Shown piece after piece: positions 15,620 to 24,568 of a stretch of DNA of 48,629 bases. The DNA lies in assembly GCA_030065205.1 (NCBI GenBank), contig JASJDN010000017.1, positions 1 through 48,629 of the forward strand, read 5' to 3'. The stretch's first letter is position 1. Each line of letters opens with the position of its first letter. The translations under genes and the position numbers were made by a program. Source of the stretch: Crocosphaera sp. (GTDB lineage: Bacteria > Cyanobacteriota > Cyanobacteriia > Cyanobacteriales > Microcystaceae). Below the pieces are notes generated by a model. That model was not told the origin of the DNA and did no database searches. It worked only from the letters and a program-made list of their open reading frames with translations.

Positions 15620-17020
15620 ATGACCCAAAGAAACGAAACCCCAATTCTTATCTTATCTTTAATCATAACGGCTGCTATTTTAGGAGGAGGTTATTGGTAT
15701 TTTACGCAAAAAAATCAAGGAAATATAACGACTAATAATGGTGGAACCAAAACGGCAACCACCAATAATCAATCAACCGTCAGTACAGGGAATGAATTAT
15801 TAATTACTTCCGATAGTACCCCACAAAAAAAAGCAGGGATTACTGCGTTTAAAGAAGGCAATTATTCAGAAGCGATCGCCCAATTTAAAACCTCCTTACA
15901 ACTGCAAGCCAATGATCCCGAAACCCTGATCTATTTAAACAACGCTAAAGCAGCGATGAATAACCCCGTAAAAATTGCCGTAGTGGTTCCCATTGGTGCT
16001 AATTTAAACATCGCTAAAGAAATATTAAGAGGCGTTGCTCAAGTACAAGAAAAAGTTAACAACGCAGGTGGAATTAACGGAAAATTACTACAAGTTGCCA
16101 TTATTAATGATAATAATAATGCCGAAATTGCTGCCGACGTTGCCCAGACATTAGTCAAAGACAATAGTATTTTAGCTGTGGTTGGCCATAATTCCAGTGA
16201 TGCCACTTTAGGGGCTGCTCCTGTGTATCAAAAGGGTCAATTAGTGATGATTTCTCCCACCAGTGATGCCAAGAAAATATCGACATTGGGGGACTATATT
16301 TTTCGCACCGTTCCTAGTATTCGGTTTCAAGCCGATCAACTATCTCGTTACCTCATTAATACAGCAAAAAAATCTAACGTTGCTATCTGTTTCGATTCTA
16401 GTGCCGAATATAGTTTATCCCTAAAAGAAGAATTCACTTCAGCTATTTTTGCCGATGGGGGTAAAGTAATAGAAATTAACTGTGACTTAGCCAATAAAAG
16501 TTTAAACCCTTTAAATAAAGTATCTCAAGCGATCGAGCAAGGAGCCGATAGTTTATTATTAATTCCAACGGTAAATAATATTAAAGCTGCCATTAATGTT
16601 GCTCAAGCTAATCAAAATCGTTTATTATTGTTAGGAAGTTCTGCCCTTTATACCTTTGAAACCCTTAAAGACGGACAAAAGACCGTAGAGGGGATGGTGT
16701 TAGCGGTTCCCTGGCATCCTGAAGCGGTAGGAGGCAATGGTTTTATCGCCCAAGCCAGACAGTTATGGGGAGGGGATGTGAATTGGCGAACAGCTGCTGC
16801 TTACGATGCAACGATGGCTATTCTGGCTGCGTTAGAAAAGGGAAATAACGATCGCTCAAGTATTCAAAATGCTTTATCTAATGGTAATTTTGCTGTTCAA
16901 GGAGCAGCAGAAGACGTTAAGTTTTTGCCATCAGGCGATCGCAATGGGGGTTCTATTTTAATTACTATTGTTCCTGGAGCAAAAAGTCGTACAGGGTTTG
17001 ATTTTGTGCCTCTCAAATAA
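15620..17020 (+). CDS. TPR-containing ABC-type periplasmic substrate-binding protein
   Basis: This 466-aa protein has an N-terminal membrane anchor or signal (PILILSLIITAAILGGGYWYF, residues 8-28), a Thr/Asn-rich linker, and a TPR-like helix pair (about 72-112: KKAGITAFKEGNYSEAIAQF, TSLQLQANDPETLIYLNNAK). A type I periplasmic binding fold of the Leu/Ile/Val family follows (from about 118: KIAVVVPIGANLNIAKEILR, VNNAGGINGKLLQVAIINDN, VVGHNSSDATLGAAPVYQ). No permease or ATPase gene is adjacent, so it is an orphan receptor or a shared component. It might serve as an extracytoplasmic sensor rather than a transporter part. Confidence 0.85.
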   Translation: MTQRNETPILILSLIITAAILGGGYWYFTQKNQGNITTNNGGTKTATTNNQSTVSTGNELLITSDSTPQKKAGITAFKEGNYSEAIAQFKTSLQLQANDPETLIYLNNAKAAMNNPVKIAVVVPIGANLNIAKEILRGVAQVQEKVNNAGGINGKLLQVAIINDNNNAEIAADVAQTLVKDNSILAVVGHNSSDATLGAAPVYQKGQLVMISPTSDAKKISTLGDYIFRTVPSIRFQADQLSRYLINTAKKSNVAICFDSSAEYSLSLKEEFTSAIFADGGKVIEINCDLANKSLNPLNKVSQAIEQGADSLLLIPTVNNIKAAINVAQANQNRLLLLGSSALYTFETLKDGQKTVEGMVLAVPWHPEAVGGNGFIAQARQLWGGDVNWRTAAAYDATMAILAALEKGNNDRSSIQNALSNGNFAVQGAAEDVKFLPSGDRNGGSILITIVPGAKSRTGFDFVPLK

Positions 17021-17082
17021 ATATTATATAAAAAGAGGAAATAAGTTTGTATAATTGAAAAAAGCAAGTGGTGAATAATTTT

Positions 17083-17307
17083 ATGACTATTTCTAAAATA
17101 GAAGCCAAACAACTCTTAGAAAGAATGATTTTTGAACAAACCTATCCTCAAGACTGGGTAGAAGACATTTGGACATTAAGTGCAGTTCATGGAGAAAATG
17201 CGGCTAAATTATTAGAAGCTTTTTATGCCTTAATTGATATTTGTCCAGAAGACAAGTTAGACAATTTTTTACAAAGTTTAATGAAGGAAAAACTTGATAA
17301 TTACTAA
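17083..17307 (+). CDS. Small conserved hypothetical protein
   Basis: This protein is 74 aa from ATG at 17083; GTG codons at 17068 and 17071 would extend it by up to five residues. It is acidic and helical (ISKIEAKQLLERMIFEQTYP, DWVEDIWTLSAVHGENAAKL, EAFYALIDICPEDKLDNFLQ). A TATAAT at 17050-17055 is a plausible -10 box, without a good -35. It is not recognised as a characterised family. It lies between the binding protein and the amidohydrolase on the same strand, 40 bases from the latter. Confidence 0.65.
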   Translation: MTISKIEAKQLLERMIFEQTYPQDWVEDIWTLSAVHGENAAKLLEAFYALIDICPEDKLDNFLQSLMKEKLDNY

Positions 17308-17347
17308 TCTATGATCATTAACCAACAATTCATAACTAATAACCCCT

Positions 17348-18652
17348 ATGATTGATCACGATCACTTTTGGTTAAAAAATGCTCATATTCCTCTCTGTTT
17401 GTTAGAAAATGTTGTTATTAAACCCCAGACAAGAGAACAATTATGTCATGTCGATGTAGAAATTAATCAGGATAAAATTGTTTCAATTATTCCTCACACG
17501 TCTAACCTTCCTGATGCTCCCTACATGGATATCAGAAAAGGTATTATTTTTCCTTGTTTTATTGATAGTCATACCCATCTGGATAAAGGACATATTTGGG
17601 AGCGATCGCCTAATTTATCGGGAACGTTTGAAGAAGCCTTAAATAAGGCAAAAAAAGATGCTAAAAATAATTGGAAACCTGAAGATATTCACCGAAGGAT
17701 GGACTTTGGTCTACAATGTAGTTATGCACAAGGAACCATCGCTATCAGAACTCATTTAGATGCTTTTGGAGAACAAGCAAGCATCAGTTTTGATGTCTTT
17801 CAACAATTAAAAGATAAGTGGCACAATAAATTAATTTTACAAGCTGTTTCCTTAGTTTCCTTAGATTACTTTTTAACCGAAGAAGGAGAAAAATTAGCCG
17901 ATTTAGTGGCTAAACACGGACAAATCTTAGGAGGCGTTGCTTATATGAACCCTAAAATTGATCAGGAGTTAGAGCGAGTATTTACTCTAGCAAAAGAAAG
18001 AAATTTAGACCTAGATTTTCATGCAGACGAAACCCTCGATACTGATTCTATTTGTTTAAAAAAGATTGCAGAAACGGCAATTAAACATCAATTTAAAAAT
18101 AAAATTACCTCTGGTCATTGTTGTAGTTTATCTCAACAAAATCGTGAGTTAGCAAAAGAAACAATCAAATTAGTTAAAGAAGCAAATATAACGATTATTA
18201 GTTTACCTATGTGTAACTTATATCTACAAGATAGAACTCCAGAAAACACACCAAGATGGCGAGGGGTTACCGATGTTCATCAACTGAAAAAACAAGGAAT
18301 TCCTGTAGCTTTTGCTAGTGATAATTGTCGAGATCCTTTTTATGGGTTTGGAAATCACGATGGGTTAGAAGTATTAAAAGAATCCGTGAGAATTTGTCAT
18401 TTAGACACTAATTATGATGACTGGGTTGGGACAGTTAATAAAATTCCCGCACAGTTAATGAACCTACCCCATTTAGGTAGAATAGGAGTGGGTTTAAACG
18501 CAGATTTTATAATATTTAAAGCCCGTTATTTTAGTGAATTATTTTCTCGTCCTCAAAGCGATCGCCAGGTGATGAGAAAAGGAAAATTGATCGATACTAC
18601 CCTACCCGACTACAGCGAATTAGATGATTTGATTTTTTCGTATCAATCATAA
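17348..18652 (+). CDS. Cytosine deaminase-like amidohydrolase
   Basis: This 434-aa metal-dependent hydrolase of the amidohydrolase superfamily shows the ligands in order: HTHLDKGHIWERSP (HxH), a middle THLDAF, DFHADETLDTD (His and Glu), TSGHCCSL (His) and FASDNCRDPFYGFG (Asp). The 'HTHLDK' form, DFHADE and the 'SDN-RDPF-G' motif resemble the CodA cytosine/isoguanine deaminase group more than dihydroorotase or urease-type members. It may act in pyrimidine salvage or on a related aminated ring. The exact substrate is inferred. Confidence 0.82.
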   Translation: MIDHDHFWLKNAHIPLCLLENVVIKPQTREQLCHVDVEINQDKIVSIIPHTSNLPDAPYMDIRKGIIFPCFIDSHTHLDKGHIWERSPNLSGTFEEALNKAKKDAKNNWKPEDIHRRMDFGLQCSYAQGTIAIRTHLDAFGEQASISFDVFQQLKDKWHNKLILQAVSLVSLDYFLTEEGEKLADLVAKHGQILGGVAYMNPKIDQELERVFTLAKERNLDLDFHADETLDTDSICLKKIAETAIKHQFKNKITSGHCCSLSQQNRELAKETIKLVKEANITIISLPMCNLYLQDRTPENTPRWRGVTDVHQLKKQGIPVAFASDNCRDPFYGFGNHDGLEVLKESVRICHLDTNYDDWVGTVNKIPAQLMNLPHLGRIGVGLNADFIIFKARYFSELFSRPQSDRQVMRKGKLIDTTLPDYSELDDLIFSYQS

Positions 18653-18975
18653 CAGAATAATGATCCAAAATCTGAGTATATATCCCTAGTGTATCCTGCT
18701 GTAATCATAAACTTTACAAAAGTTAACAAAATCATGTAGTATTGTTAAGGAACTAAACCTAAAACTAGGAATTCATACCTAAATAGAGATGTATTGCTAG
18801 ATGACACCCCGCTCAAAACTCTCTACCCCAAGACTCAAAACCATGATTCCCTAACAAAAACCTCACAAAACAGCAACTAGAGTCCAAATTTTGTTACCAT
18901 AAGCTTTCCCTTTTATATATCACTATTACTTACTCTTCATCTCCTGACACTGAACTACTAGATAAAAAATCTCTT
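18653..18975. promoter_or_regulatory. Long leader upstream of the sigma factor, candidate promoter
   Basis: This is a 323-base non-coding stretch. TTTACA (18713-18718), an 18-base spacer and TAGTAT (18737-18742) form a plausible sigma-70-type promoter pointing to the sigma gene, which would give an mRNA leader of over 200 bases. A long 5' leader could carry regulation. I see no known riboswitch or strong terminator in it. Confidence 0.35.
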
Positions 18976-19932
18976 ATGAAGCTAACTAAAAGTAATCCTG
19001 ACCCTGTTCGAGCTTATCTCAAAGAAATTGGTCGTGTTCCCTTGCTAACCCACGAAGAAGAGATTCTTTACGCTAAGCGAGTCCAACGATTAGTCAATTT
19101 AGAGAAGCTACGAGAGGAAATCATTGAAAAAACCGGGCAAGAACCCACAGATAGCCAATGGGCCAAAGCCGCTAAACTGTCCAAAAAAGAATTCCAATCT
19201 ATCATCGAATCAGGGGAAGCTGCTAAGCGAAAAATGGTAGAAGCGAACCTTCGCCTAGTGGTATCCGTCGCTAAAAAGTATCTCAAACGCAACTTAGACT
19301 TATTGGATCTGATCCAAGAGGGAACCATTGGGATGCAGCGAGGGGTGGAAAAATTCGACCCCACCAAAGGGTATCGCTTCTCAACCTACGCTTACTGGTG
19401 GATACGTCAAGCCATTACGCGGGCGATCGCCGAAAAAAGCCGAACCATTCGCCTTCCTATCCATATCACCGAAAAACTCAATAAAATCAAAAAAGCCCAA
19501 CGGGAACTCTCCCAACAAAAGGGCCGGGCCGCTACCGTTACTGAATTAGCTGAAGAACTGGACTTAACCCCCAAACAAGTCCGAGAATATCTAGAAAGGG
19601 CCCGTCAACCCCTTTCCTTAGATTTACGGGTAGGGGACAACCAGGACACAGAATTAGGGGATCTCTTGGAAGATGATGGCCAGTCTCCTGAAGATTTTGC
19701 CACCCATTCCTCTTTGCAGTTTGACTTAGAAAGACTGATGGAAGACTTAACCACTCAACAAAAAGAAGTGATTGCGTTGCGGTTTGGACTGTTGGATGGA
19801 CAACCCTTAACCTTGGCCAAGATTGGTTCTCGTCTCAATATTAGCCGAGAAAGGGTTAGACAAATTGAAAGGGAAGCCTTATCCAAACTGAGAAAACGAA
19901 AGGCTAATATTCAAGAATATTTAGCTAGTTAA
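18976..19932 (+). CDS. sigD: Group 2 RNA polymerase sigma factor (SigD-like)
   Basis: This 318-aa member of the RpoD family lacks the long N-terminal region 1.1. Region 1.2 begins [20 protein letters not shown]. Regions 2.1-2.4 read [20 protein letters not shown] ... [20 protein letters not shown] and [16 protein letters not shown]. Region 3 and region 4 ([34 protein letters not shown]) are intact. Group 2 factors in cyanobacteria respond to light, redox and nutrient stress. Length and the '[19 protein letters not shown]' form fit SigD, but assignment among SigB/C/D/E by eye is only moderate. Confidence 0.93.
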   Translation: MKLTKSNPDPVRAYLKEIGRVPLLTHEEEILYAKRVQRLVNLEKLREEIIEKTGQEPTDSQWAKAAKLSKKEFQSIIESGEAAKRKMVEANLRLVVSVAKKYLKRNLDLLDLIQEGTIGMQRGVEKFDPTKGYRFSTYAYWWIRQAITRAIAEKSRTIRLPIHITEKLNKIKKAQRELSQQKGRAATVTELAEELDLTPKQVREYLERARQPLSLDLRVGDNQDTELGDLLEDDGQSPEDFATHSSLQFDLERLMEDLTTQQKEVIALRFGLLDGQPLTLAKIGSRLNISRERVRQIEREALSKLRKRKANIQEYLAS

Positions 19933-19937
19933 GAATA

Positions 19938-19985
19938 GAGTCGGGGGATCGGAATTTACGGTTCGGTTCTACCGACTCCTATTTT
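19938..19985 (+). terminator. Candidate intrinsic terminator after the sigma gene
   Basis: GAGTCGG (19938-19944) pairs with CCGACTC (19972-19978), enclosing a loop that can form an additional small G/C stem. The sequence CTATTTTG follows. It begins 5 bases after the sigma-factor stop. The long loop makes it a moderate-quality terminator. Confidence 0.5.
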
Positions 19986-20086
19986 GTTAAGAAACTTGTT
20001 ACAGTGGAGAAGAAAGATAATTAACTAAATAGCATCAGTTTCATTAAAAGCTAAATAAACAGCTAAATATCCACAGGAGATCAACA

Positions 20087-20431
20087 GTGAATAATGAATT
20101 AAACCGTTCTCAGAACCTTTTTAACAGTGAAAATGAAGTAGGGGAAAGCTTGTGGAAATATGTTCAGTCTTTGAGTCCCGAAACCATTTCTCAACTTTCT
20201 AAACCTGATTCTGCTGAGGTTTTCCAAGTCATGGAACGGAATATTATTGGCTTACTGGGTAATCTTCCCTCTGAACATTTTGGCGTAACCGTTAGTACCA
20301 GTCGCGATCATTTAGGAAAATTATTGGCCTCAGCTATGATGAGTGGTTACTTTTTACGCAACGCCGAACAACGACTCAACTTTGAAAAGTCCCTACAGGC
20401 CATTAATAGCACCACTGAAGACGAGGAATAA
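20087..20431 (+). CDS. DUF760 family protein
   Basis: This 114-aa protein is specific to oxygenic phototrophs. The sequence contains the typical core ESLWKYVQSLSPETISQLSK, VFQVMERNIIGLLGNLPSEH, FGVTVSTSRDHLGKLLASAM and MSGYFLRNAEQRL. The start is GTG, supported by ACAGGAGA at 20072-20079 with a spacing of about 7. The function of DUF760 is not established; plant homologues are chloroplast proteins. It is followed 12 bases later by mutY in the same direction. Confidence 0.85.
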   Translation: MNNELNRSQNLFNSENEVGESLWKYVQSLSPETISQLSKPDSAEVFQVMERNIIGLLGNLPSEHFGVTVSTSRDHLGKLLASAMMSGYFLRNAEQRLNFEKSLQAINSTTEDEE

Positions 20432-20443
20432 AGCACAATACTG

Positions 20444-21553
20444 TTGAAAAATAAACGCAAACTGGTAGCTAATGAAATAACGTTGCCAGTTTTTAATTTA
20501 GCTGATCTCAGACAGTCTCTGTTGACTTGGTACAAAGAACAAGGAAGACAGTTACCTTGGCGAGAAACCAGAGATCCTTACTTGATCTGGGTGTCTGAGA
20601 TTATGTTACAACAAACCCAGGTCAAAACCGTTCTTCCCTATTATCAACGGTGGTTAGATACCTTCCCCACCCTCGAAAGTTTAGCCACAGCCGACTTACA
20701 AGGGGTCTTAAAGGCATGGGAAGGGTTAGGATACTATAGTCGAGCCAGAAACCTCCACAAAGCGTCTCAAATCGTTTTTAATGGGTATGATGGGGTCTTT
20801 CCGCAACAACTGGCCGATGTCATCAACTTACCGGGTATTGGACGCACCACCGCCGGGGGTATCCTTAGCGCAGCGTTTAACCAATCGGTGTCTATTTTAG
20901 ATGGAAATGTAAAGCGAGTGTTATCTCGTTTAATGGCTTTGCCGGTTCCCCCAAAAAAGGGGCTAACATCATTATGGGAACTATCGGATCTTATCCTTGA
21001 TCCTGATAACCCCAGAGACTTTAATCAAGCTTTGATGGATTTAGGGGCGGAAATTTGTGTTAAAACTAAGCCTAGGTGTTTATTATGTCCCTGGACATCT
21101 CACTGTTTAGCTTATCAACAAGGTCAACAAAATCAACTTCCCATGACTGAAACAAAGAAACCCCTTCCCCATAAAAAAATTGGTGTGGCTGTTATCTATA
21201 ATGACGCTGGTTTAATATTAATTGATCGCCGTCCTGATAAGGGTTTATTAGGGGGGTTATGGGAGTTTCCGGGGGGGAAAATAGAACCCGATGAAACCGT
21301 AGAAGACTGTATTAAACGAGAAATTAAAGAAGAGATTGATATCGAAATTGAAGTGGGGGAAAATTTAGTTAATTTAGATCACGCTTATACCCATTTTAAA
21401 GTAACCTTATGTGTGCATCTTTGTCGCTATTTACAAGGGGAACCTAAACCTATCGAATGTCAAGAAATTCGTTGGGTGAGTTTAGACGAAATTGAGCAAT
21501 TTCCTTTCCCGAAAGCTAATACAAAGATTATTGAAATGTTGAAAAATAGATAG
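20444..21553 (+). CDS. mutY: A/G-specific adenine glycosylase MutY with Nudix-like C-terminus
   Basis: This 369-aa base-excision repair enzyme removes adenine mispaired with 8-oxoguanine. The catalytic Glu lies in SEIMLQQTQV (E52), the helix-hairpin-helix is LPGIGRTTAGG (129-139), the catalytic Asp is in ILDGNVKRV (D153), and the [4Fe-4S] cysteines are C205, C212, C215 and C221. The C-terminal domain (from about 243) is MutT-like and retains most of the Nudix box, with the final Gly replaced by Asp. The start is TTG with no downstream ATG near enough to replace it; it follows DUF760 by 12 bases, suggesting coupling. Confidence 0.93.
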   Translation: MKNKRKLVANEITLPVFNLADLRQSLLTWYKEQGRQLPWRETRDPYLIWVSEIMLQQTQVKTVLPYYQRWLDTFPTLESLATADLQGVLKAWEGLGYYSRARNLHKASQIVFNGYDGVFPQQLADVINLPGIGRTTAGGILSAAFNQSVSILDGNVKRVLSRLMALPVPPKKGLTSLWELSDLILDPDNPRDFNQALMDLGAEICVKTKPRCLLCPWTSHCLAYQQGQQNQLPMTETKKPLPHKKIGVAVIYNDAGLILIDRRPDKGLLGGLWEFPGGKIEPDETVEDCIKREIKEEIDIEIEVGENLVNLDHAYTHFKVTLCVHLCRYLQGEPKPIECQEIRWVSLDEIEQFPFPKANTKIIEMLKNR

Positions 21554-21780
21554 TAGAGGTCAACTTAACAGTAAATTCTTATTTCTCGATTGTCATTGCG
21601 AGGGGGTGAAGTATTACTATAGATTGATTTGTAGCCATCATTCCCCCGAAGCAATCTCTAACAACACCTAGCAGAAATATAGAGATTACTTCGGAGGCAA
21701 AATTAAGTCTCAAACTAAGCTAAAGTCAAGGTTTTGCCTCCTCGTAATGACAGTTTCCTTTTACTTACGTTGACATTAAT
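21552..21780 (+). repeat. About 225-bp MITE-like repeat, copy 1 (TGTCATTGCGAGG family)
   Basis: The element begins at the mutY stop (TAGTAGAG) and contains TGTCATTGCGAGGGG, CCCCGAAGCAATCTCT, AGAGATTACTTCGG and CCTCGTAATGACAG. It ends near TTACGTTGAC, an imperfect inverse of GTCAACTTAA at 21559. The same sequence in the opposite direction lies at 33583-33791, matching along nearly its whole length with scattered differences. It has no coding potential; a non-autonomous transposed element is likely. Confidence 0.75.
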
Positions 21781-21831
21781 AACAACCGTTTTGCTTTACA
21801 AATATAAAATCTTTTATTATTAATTATTACA

Positions 21832-22878
21832 ATGTCTTTTAATCGTCGTCAATTTTTAACTACATCGCTCGGAAGTTTAACCCTCCTAACTTCTCTTTAT
21901 TCTACGGCATCGGCACAAAATTCTTCTGTTATTAAACCCCGAAAACTTAAACCCGGTTCGGGGGTTGGTTTAGTAAGTCCATCAGGAACAACGTTTATTA
22001 CAGAACATATTGATATTGTACAAGATGCTGTTAAAGCTTTAGGATTAGTGCCTTATATAGCACCCCATATTTTAGATCAATACGGTTATTTAGCAGGAAA
22101 AGATCAAGATCGAGCAAATGATATTAATCGCTTTTTTGCTGATCCCAAAATCGATTTAATCTTACCCATTCGTGGGGGTTGGGGATGCGCCCGTATTTTA
22201 CCATACCTGGATTATAATTTAATTAAAAATAACCCAAAAATTATTATTGGTTTTAGTGATTTAACGACTTTATTAATGGCTATTTATACACAGTCGGGTT
22301 TAGTGACGTTTCATGGTCCGAATGGAATGACATCCTGGCGAGAAAATCAAGTAACTTCTTTTAAACAAGCTTTATTTACTGACAAAAAAATTAGTTTTAG
22401 AAATGAAAAAGCTTCCGAAGATAATGACCGATTAATGCAGGTGAAAAATCGAATTACAACCATAAATTCAGGAACCGCTAAGGGTAAAATAATTGGGGGT
22501 AACTTATCAGTTTTATCAGCAATTATTGGTTCTCCCTATGTCCCAGATTTCTCAGGACATATTTTATTTATAGAAGATGTTGGGGAAAATATTTACCGCA
22601 TTGATCGCATGATTACTCATTTAAAAGTGGCTGGAATTTTAGATAAAATATCAGGGTTTATTTTTGGAGAATGTACTAACTGTTTACCCGATGGAGGTTA
22701 TGCGTCTTTAACCTTAGAACAAGTCTTAACTGATCATATTAAACCATTAGAAATACCCGCATGGATGGGCGCAACAATTGGTCATATCGAACCGATTTTA
22801 ACCTTTCCGATGGGTGTAGAAGTAGAAATTAATGCTGATACTGGAACCATTAATTATTTAGAATCAGGGGTTATTTAA
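21832..22878 (+). CDS. LD-carboxypeptidase (peptidase family S66), exported
   Basis: This 348-aa protein has a Tat-type signal (NRRQFLTTSLGSLTLLTSLY ... ASAQ). The mature part matches S66 LD-carboxypeptidases, which trim murein tetrapeptides: LKPGSGVGLVSPSGT, YLAGKDQDRANDINRFFADP, GGWGCARILPYLDY, nucleophile region GFSDLTTLLMAIY, the Glu-containing HILFIEDVGENIYRIDRM, and IGHIEP with the likely His. The Tat signal places it in the periplasm, where it would act on peptidoglycan; LdcA of E. coli is cytoplasmic, so export is a notable difference. A relation to MccF-type self-immunity enzymes is possible but less likely. Confidence 0.88.
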   Translation: MSFNRRQFLTTSLGSLTLLTSLYSTASAQNSSVIKPRKLKPGSGVGLVSPSGTTFITEHIDIVQDAVKALGLVPYIAPHILDQYGYLAGKDQDRANDINRFFADPKIDLILPIRGGWGCARILPYLDYNLIKNNPKIIIGFSDLTTLLMAIYTQSGLVTFHGPNGMTSWRENQVTSFKQALFTDKKISFRNEKASEDNDRLMQVKNRITTINSGTAKGKIIGGNLSVLSAIIGSPYVPDFSGHILFIEDVGENIYRIDRMITHLKVAGILDKISGFIFGECTNCLPDGGYASLTLEQVLTDHIKPLEIPAWMGATIGHIEPILTFPMGVEVEINADTGTINYLESGVI

Positions 22879-23384
22879 ACCATTTTTTTTAGAATATTAT
22901 TGATGATAACTGGATCAGTATCCGATACTAAAATGCTAGGATAAATAGCATTTTTTTGAGTAGGATGGTTTAATATTTTACATCCTTGTTCTGTATTATA
23001 ATAATTAAAACCTAAGCTTTGATTAATGATAGCAATCATATCAAAATTAAGAATAGTATCATTAGAATGAATCGGCGTTCCCTCTTGTGGATCAATAATT
23101 TCAATAAAACAGTTTTCTTGTTTTAGAATAGATTGTAATCTATTTCCTAATAGTAAAAATTCTTGTTTTAATCTTTCTTTTTCCTCTTGAGTTTCTTGAC
23201 TAATCGTTTCTATTGGCACTTTAGAATATAATAAAATGATCAAAATACTTCTAGGAAGTAATGTCCATGTTGGTAATAAATCAGAAACATGATCAATGAT
23301 AAATTGAGTAGGAGGATGAATATAAATCTCTATGGGAAGCTTTATAGTTGCTTGATAAATTATCAGTGGCTTTATTTTTGACAT
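22875..23384 (-). CDS. MMADHC-like (methylmalonic aciduria/homocystinuria type D) family protein
   Basis: This protein is 169 aa from ATG at 23384; an upstream in-frame start at 23444 would add a hydrophobic N-terminus of 20 residues with no ribosome site. The sequence pattern (IYIHPPTQFIIDHVSDLLPT, WTLLPRSILIILLYSKVPI, KERLKQEFLLLGNRLQSIL, IIDPQEGTPI, ILNHPTQKNAIYPSILV) resembles cyanobacterial proteins annotated as MMADHC-like, named for the human B12-trafficking protein. A role in cobalamin handling is not established in bacteria. Its end overlaps the S66 gene by 4 bases, and it lies downstream of the ABA4-like gene. Confidence 0.65.
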   Translation of the reverse strand: MSKIKPLIIYQATIKLPIEIYIHPPTQFIIDHVSDLLPTWTLLPRSILIILLYSKVPIETISQETQEEKERLKQEFLLLGNRLQSILKQENCFIEIIDPQEGTPIHSNDTILNFDMIAIINQSLGFNYYNTEQGCKILNHPTQKNAIYPSILVSDTDPVIINNILKKMV

Positions 23385-23455
23385 TGATCTCAATAATAAC
23401 AAGATAATACAGGGAAGCAAGATCGATCTTGCTTCCCCTAACAAGAGTGAATAAC

Positions 23456-23908
23456 TTAAGTTCCACTTGCTTCTAACTCTTCTTTTTTAGATACTTTTAA
23501 TTGTATCCAAGCGGTGATAATATGAGAGAGTAAACCAATGGGACCGGCTAATAAACATAAAATGAGAGAATGAATTGTAAAAATTCCTTTTTCTTTTCCT
23601 TCTAAATAAATATATCTACCCGTGAATAAATCTAAAACGATAAAATGTATCCACCCTGTTAACATAACAGGTTCTTGACCAAAAAGTTGAGCTAATACCG
23701 GTAACGTTGGGTTAGAAAATGCTTCAATAGACTCAGGATCAAGACTACCCGAAAAAAGATAAATATATAACCCCGCTAAAGGAACAAAAGGAAGATAAGA
23801 CGACATGATTTTTTCAGTAATTCCCCATTTTGGTAAAATCACCATTAATAACCAAAACGGTAAAGCGTAAATATTAGCAATGTTGAAGAGAAGACTTAAA
23901 TCAATCAT
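23456..23908 (-). CDS. ABA4-like (DUF4281) membrane protein
   Basis: This 150-aa polytopic protein has about four membrane segments (LSLLFNIANIYALPFWLLMV, YLPFVPLAGLYIYLF, WIHFIVLDLFTGRYIYLEG, HSLILCLLAGPIGLLSHII). The motif 'GWIHFIVLDLFTGRYI' and 'L-LLAGPIGLLSH' are hallmarks of the ABA4-like family; plant ABA4 is required for neoxanthin formation in plastids. Cyanobacterial members lack neoxanthin, so a related carotenoid or lipid role is speculative. It is upstream of, and probably co-transcribed with, the MMADHC-like gene. Confidence 0.82.
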   Translation of the reverse strand: MIDLSLLFNIANIYALPFWLLMVILPKWGITEKIMSSYLPFVPLAGLYIYLFSGSLDPESIEAFSNPTLPVLAQLFGQEPVMLTGWIHFIVLDLFTGRYIYLEGKEKGIFTIHSLILCLLAGPIGLLSHIITAWIQLKVSKKEELEASGT

Positions 23909-24055
23909 TTTAAATTTTCCTTAAGAAAATTAAATTTTCACTTTTTAGTGTAACCTATTTTGATTAATAGCGTTATGATCAGAGTAAATACAAAAAATTG
24001 GTAGTAATATCAATTATATTGGTCTAGGCTTAAACTTTAGCAGTCCAACTTTGTT

Positions 24056-24511
24056 ATGTCTTCTAGTTATGCTACGATGTTAAATCCAGCTTTACTTTGG
24101 TTAATTGCTGGTGCAATTCTCTGTTTTTCTGAGGCAATTTTTCCCGTTGCTTTTGTGGCTTTTATGATGGGAATTAGTGCTATTATAGTAGCCGCGATCG
24201 CCTTAGTGATTCCTTCGTTTCCCATACAAGTTATTTTATGGTTAAGTTTGTCAACTATTTCCATTGCGGGATCAAGGCGTTTTGTCCCCAAGAGAAAATC
24301 ATTAAACTCAGTAGTTGGTGATGCACAAGAGGGAGAAACCTTAACAGAAATTTCTCCAGGAAAAACAGGAAGAGTTCTCTATGAAGGTAACTCATGGCAA
24401 GCTATTTGTGCTGATGAAAAAATAGCTGTTTTACCTCATCAAAAAGTTTATATAGTCACTAGAAAAGGGAATACTTTGATCGTATTGCCTGAATTTTTAG
24501 ATAAGGCTTAA
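24056..24511 (+). CDS. NfeD family membrane protein
   Basis: This 151-aa protein has two or three N-terminal membrane helices (LLWLIAGAILCFSEAIFPVA, VAFMMGISAIIVAAIALVIP, VILWLSLSTISIAGSRRFVP). A C-terminal OB-fold domain follows (about 100-150: GETLTEISPGKTGRVLYEGN, WQAICADEKIAVLPHQKVYI), typical of short NfeD (NfeD1b) proteins that lack the protease domain. Such proteins are commonly encoded next to a stomatin/SPFH protein and are thought to act with it. Here the SPFH gene starts 57 bases downstream, matching that arrangement. Confidence 0.9.
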   Translation: MSSSYATMLNPALLWLIAGAILCFSEAIFPVAFVAFMMGISAIIVAAIALVIPSFPIQVILWLSLSTISIAGSRRFVPKRKSLNSVVGDAQEGETLTEISPGKTGRVLYEGNSWQAICADEKIAVLPHQKVYIVTRKGNTLIVLPEFLDKA

Positions 24512-24568
24512 GCTTTCTAATTAATGATAAATCTAACCGTAATAAATTAGGATTTAGGAGTATTTAAA

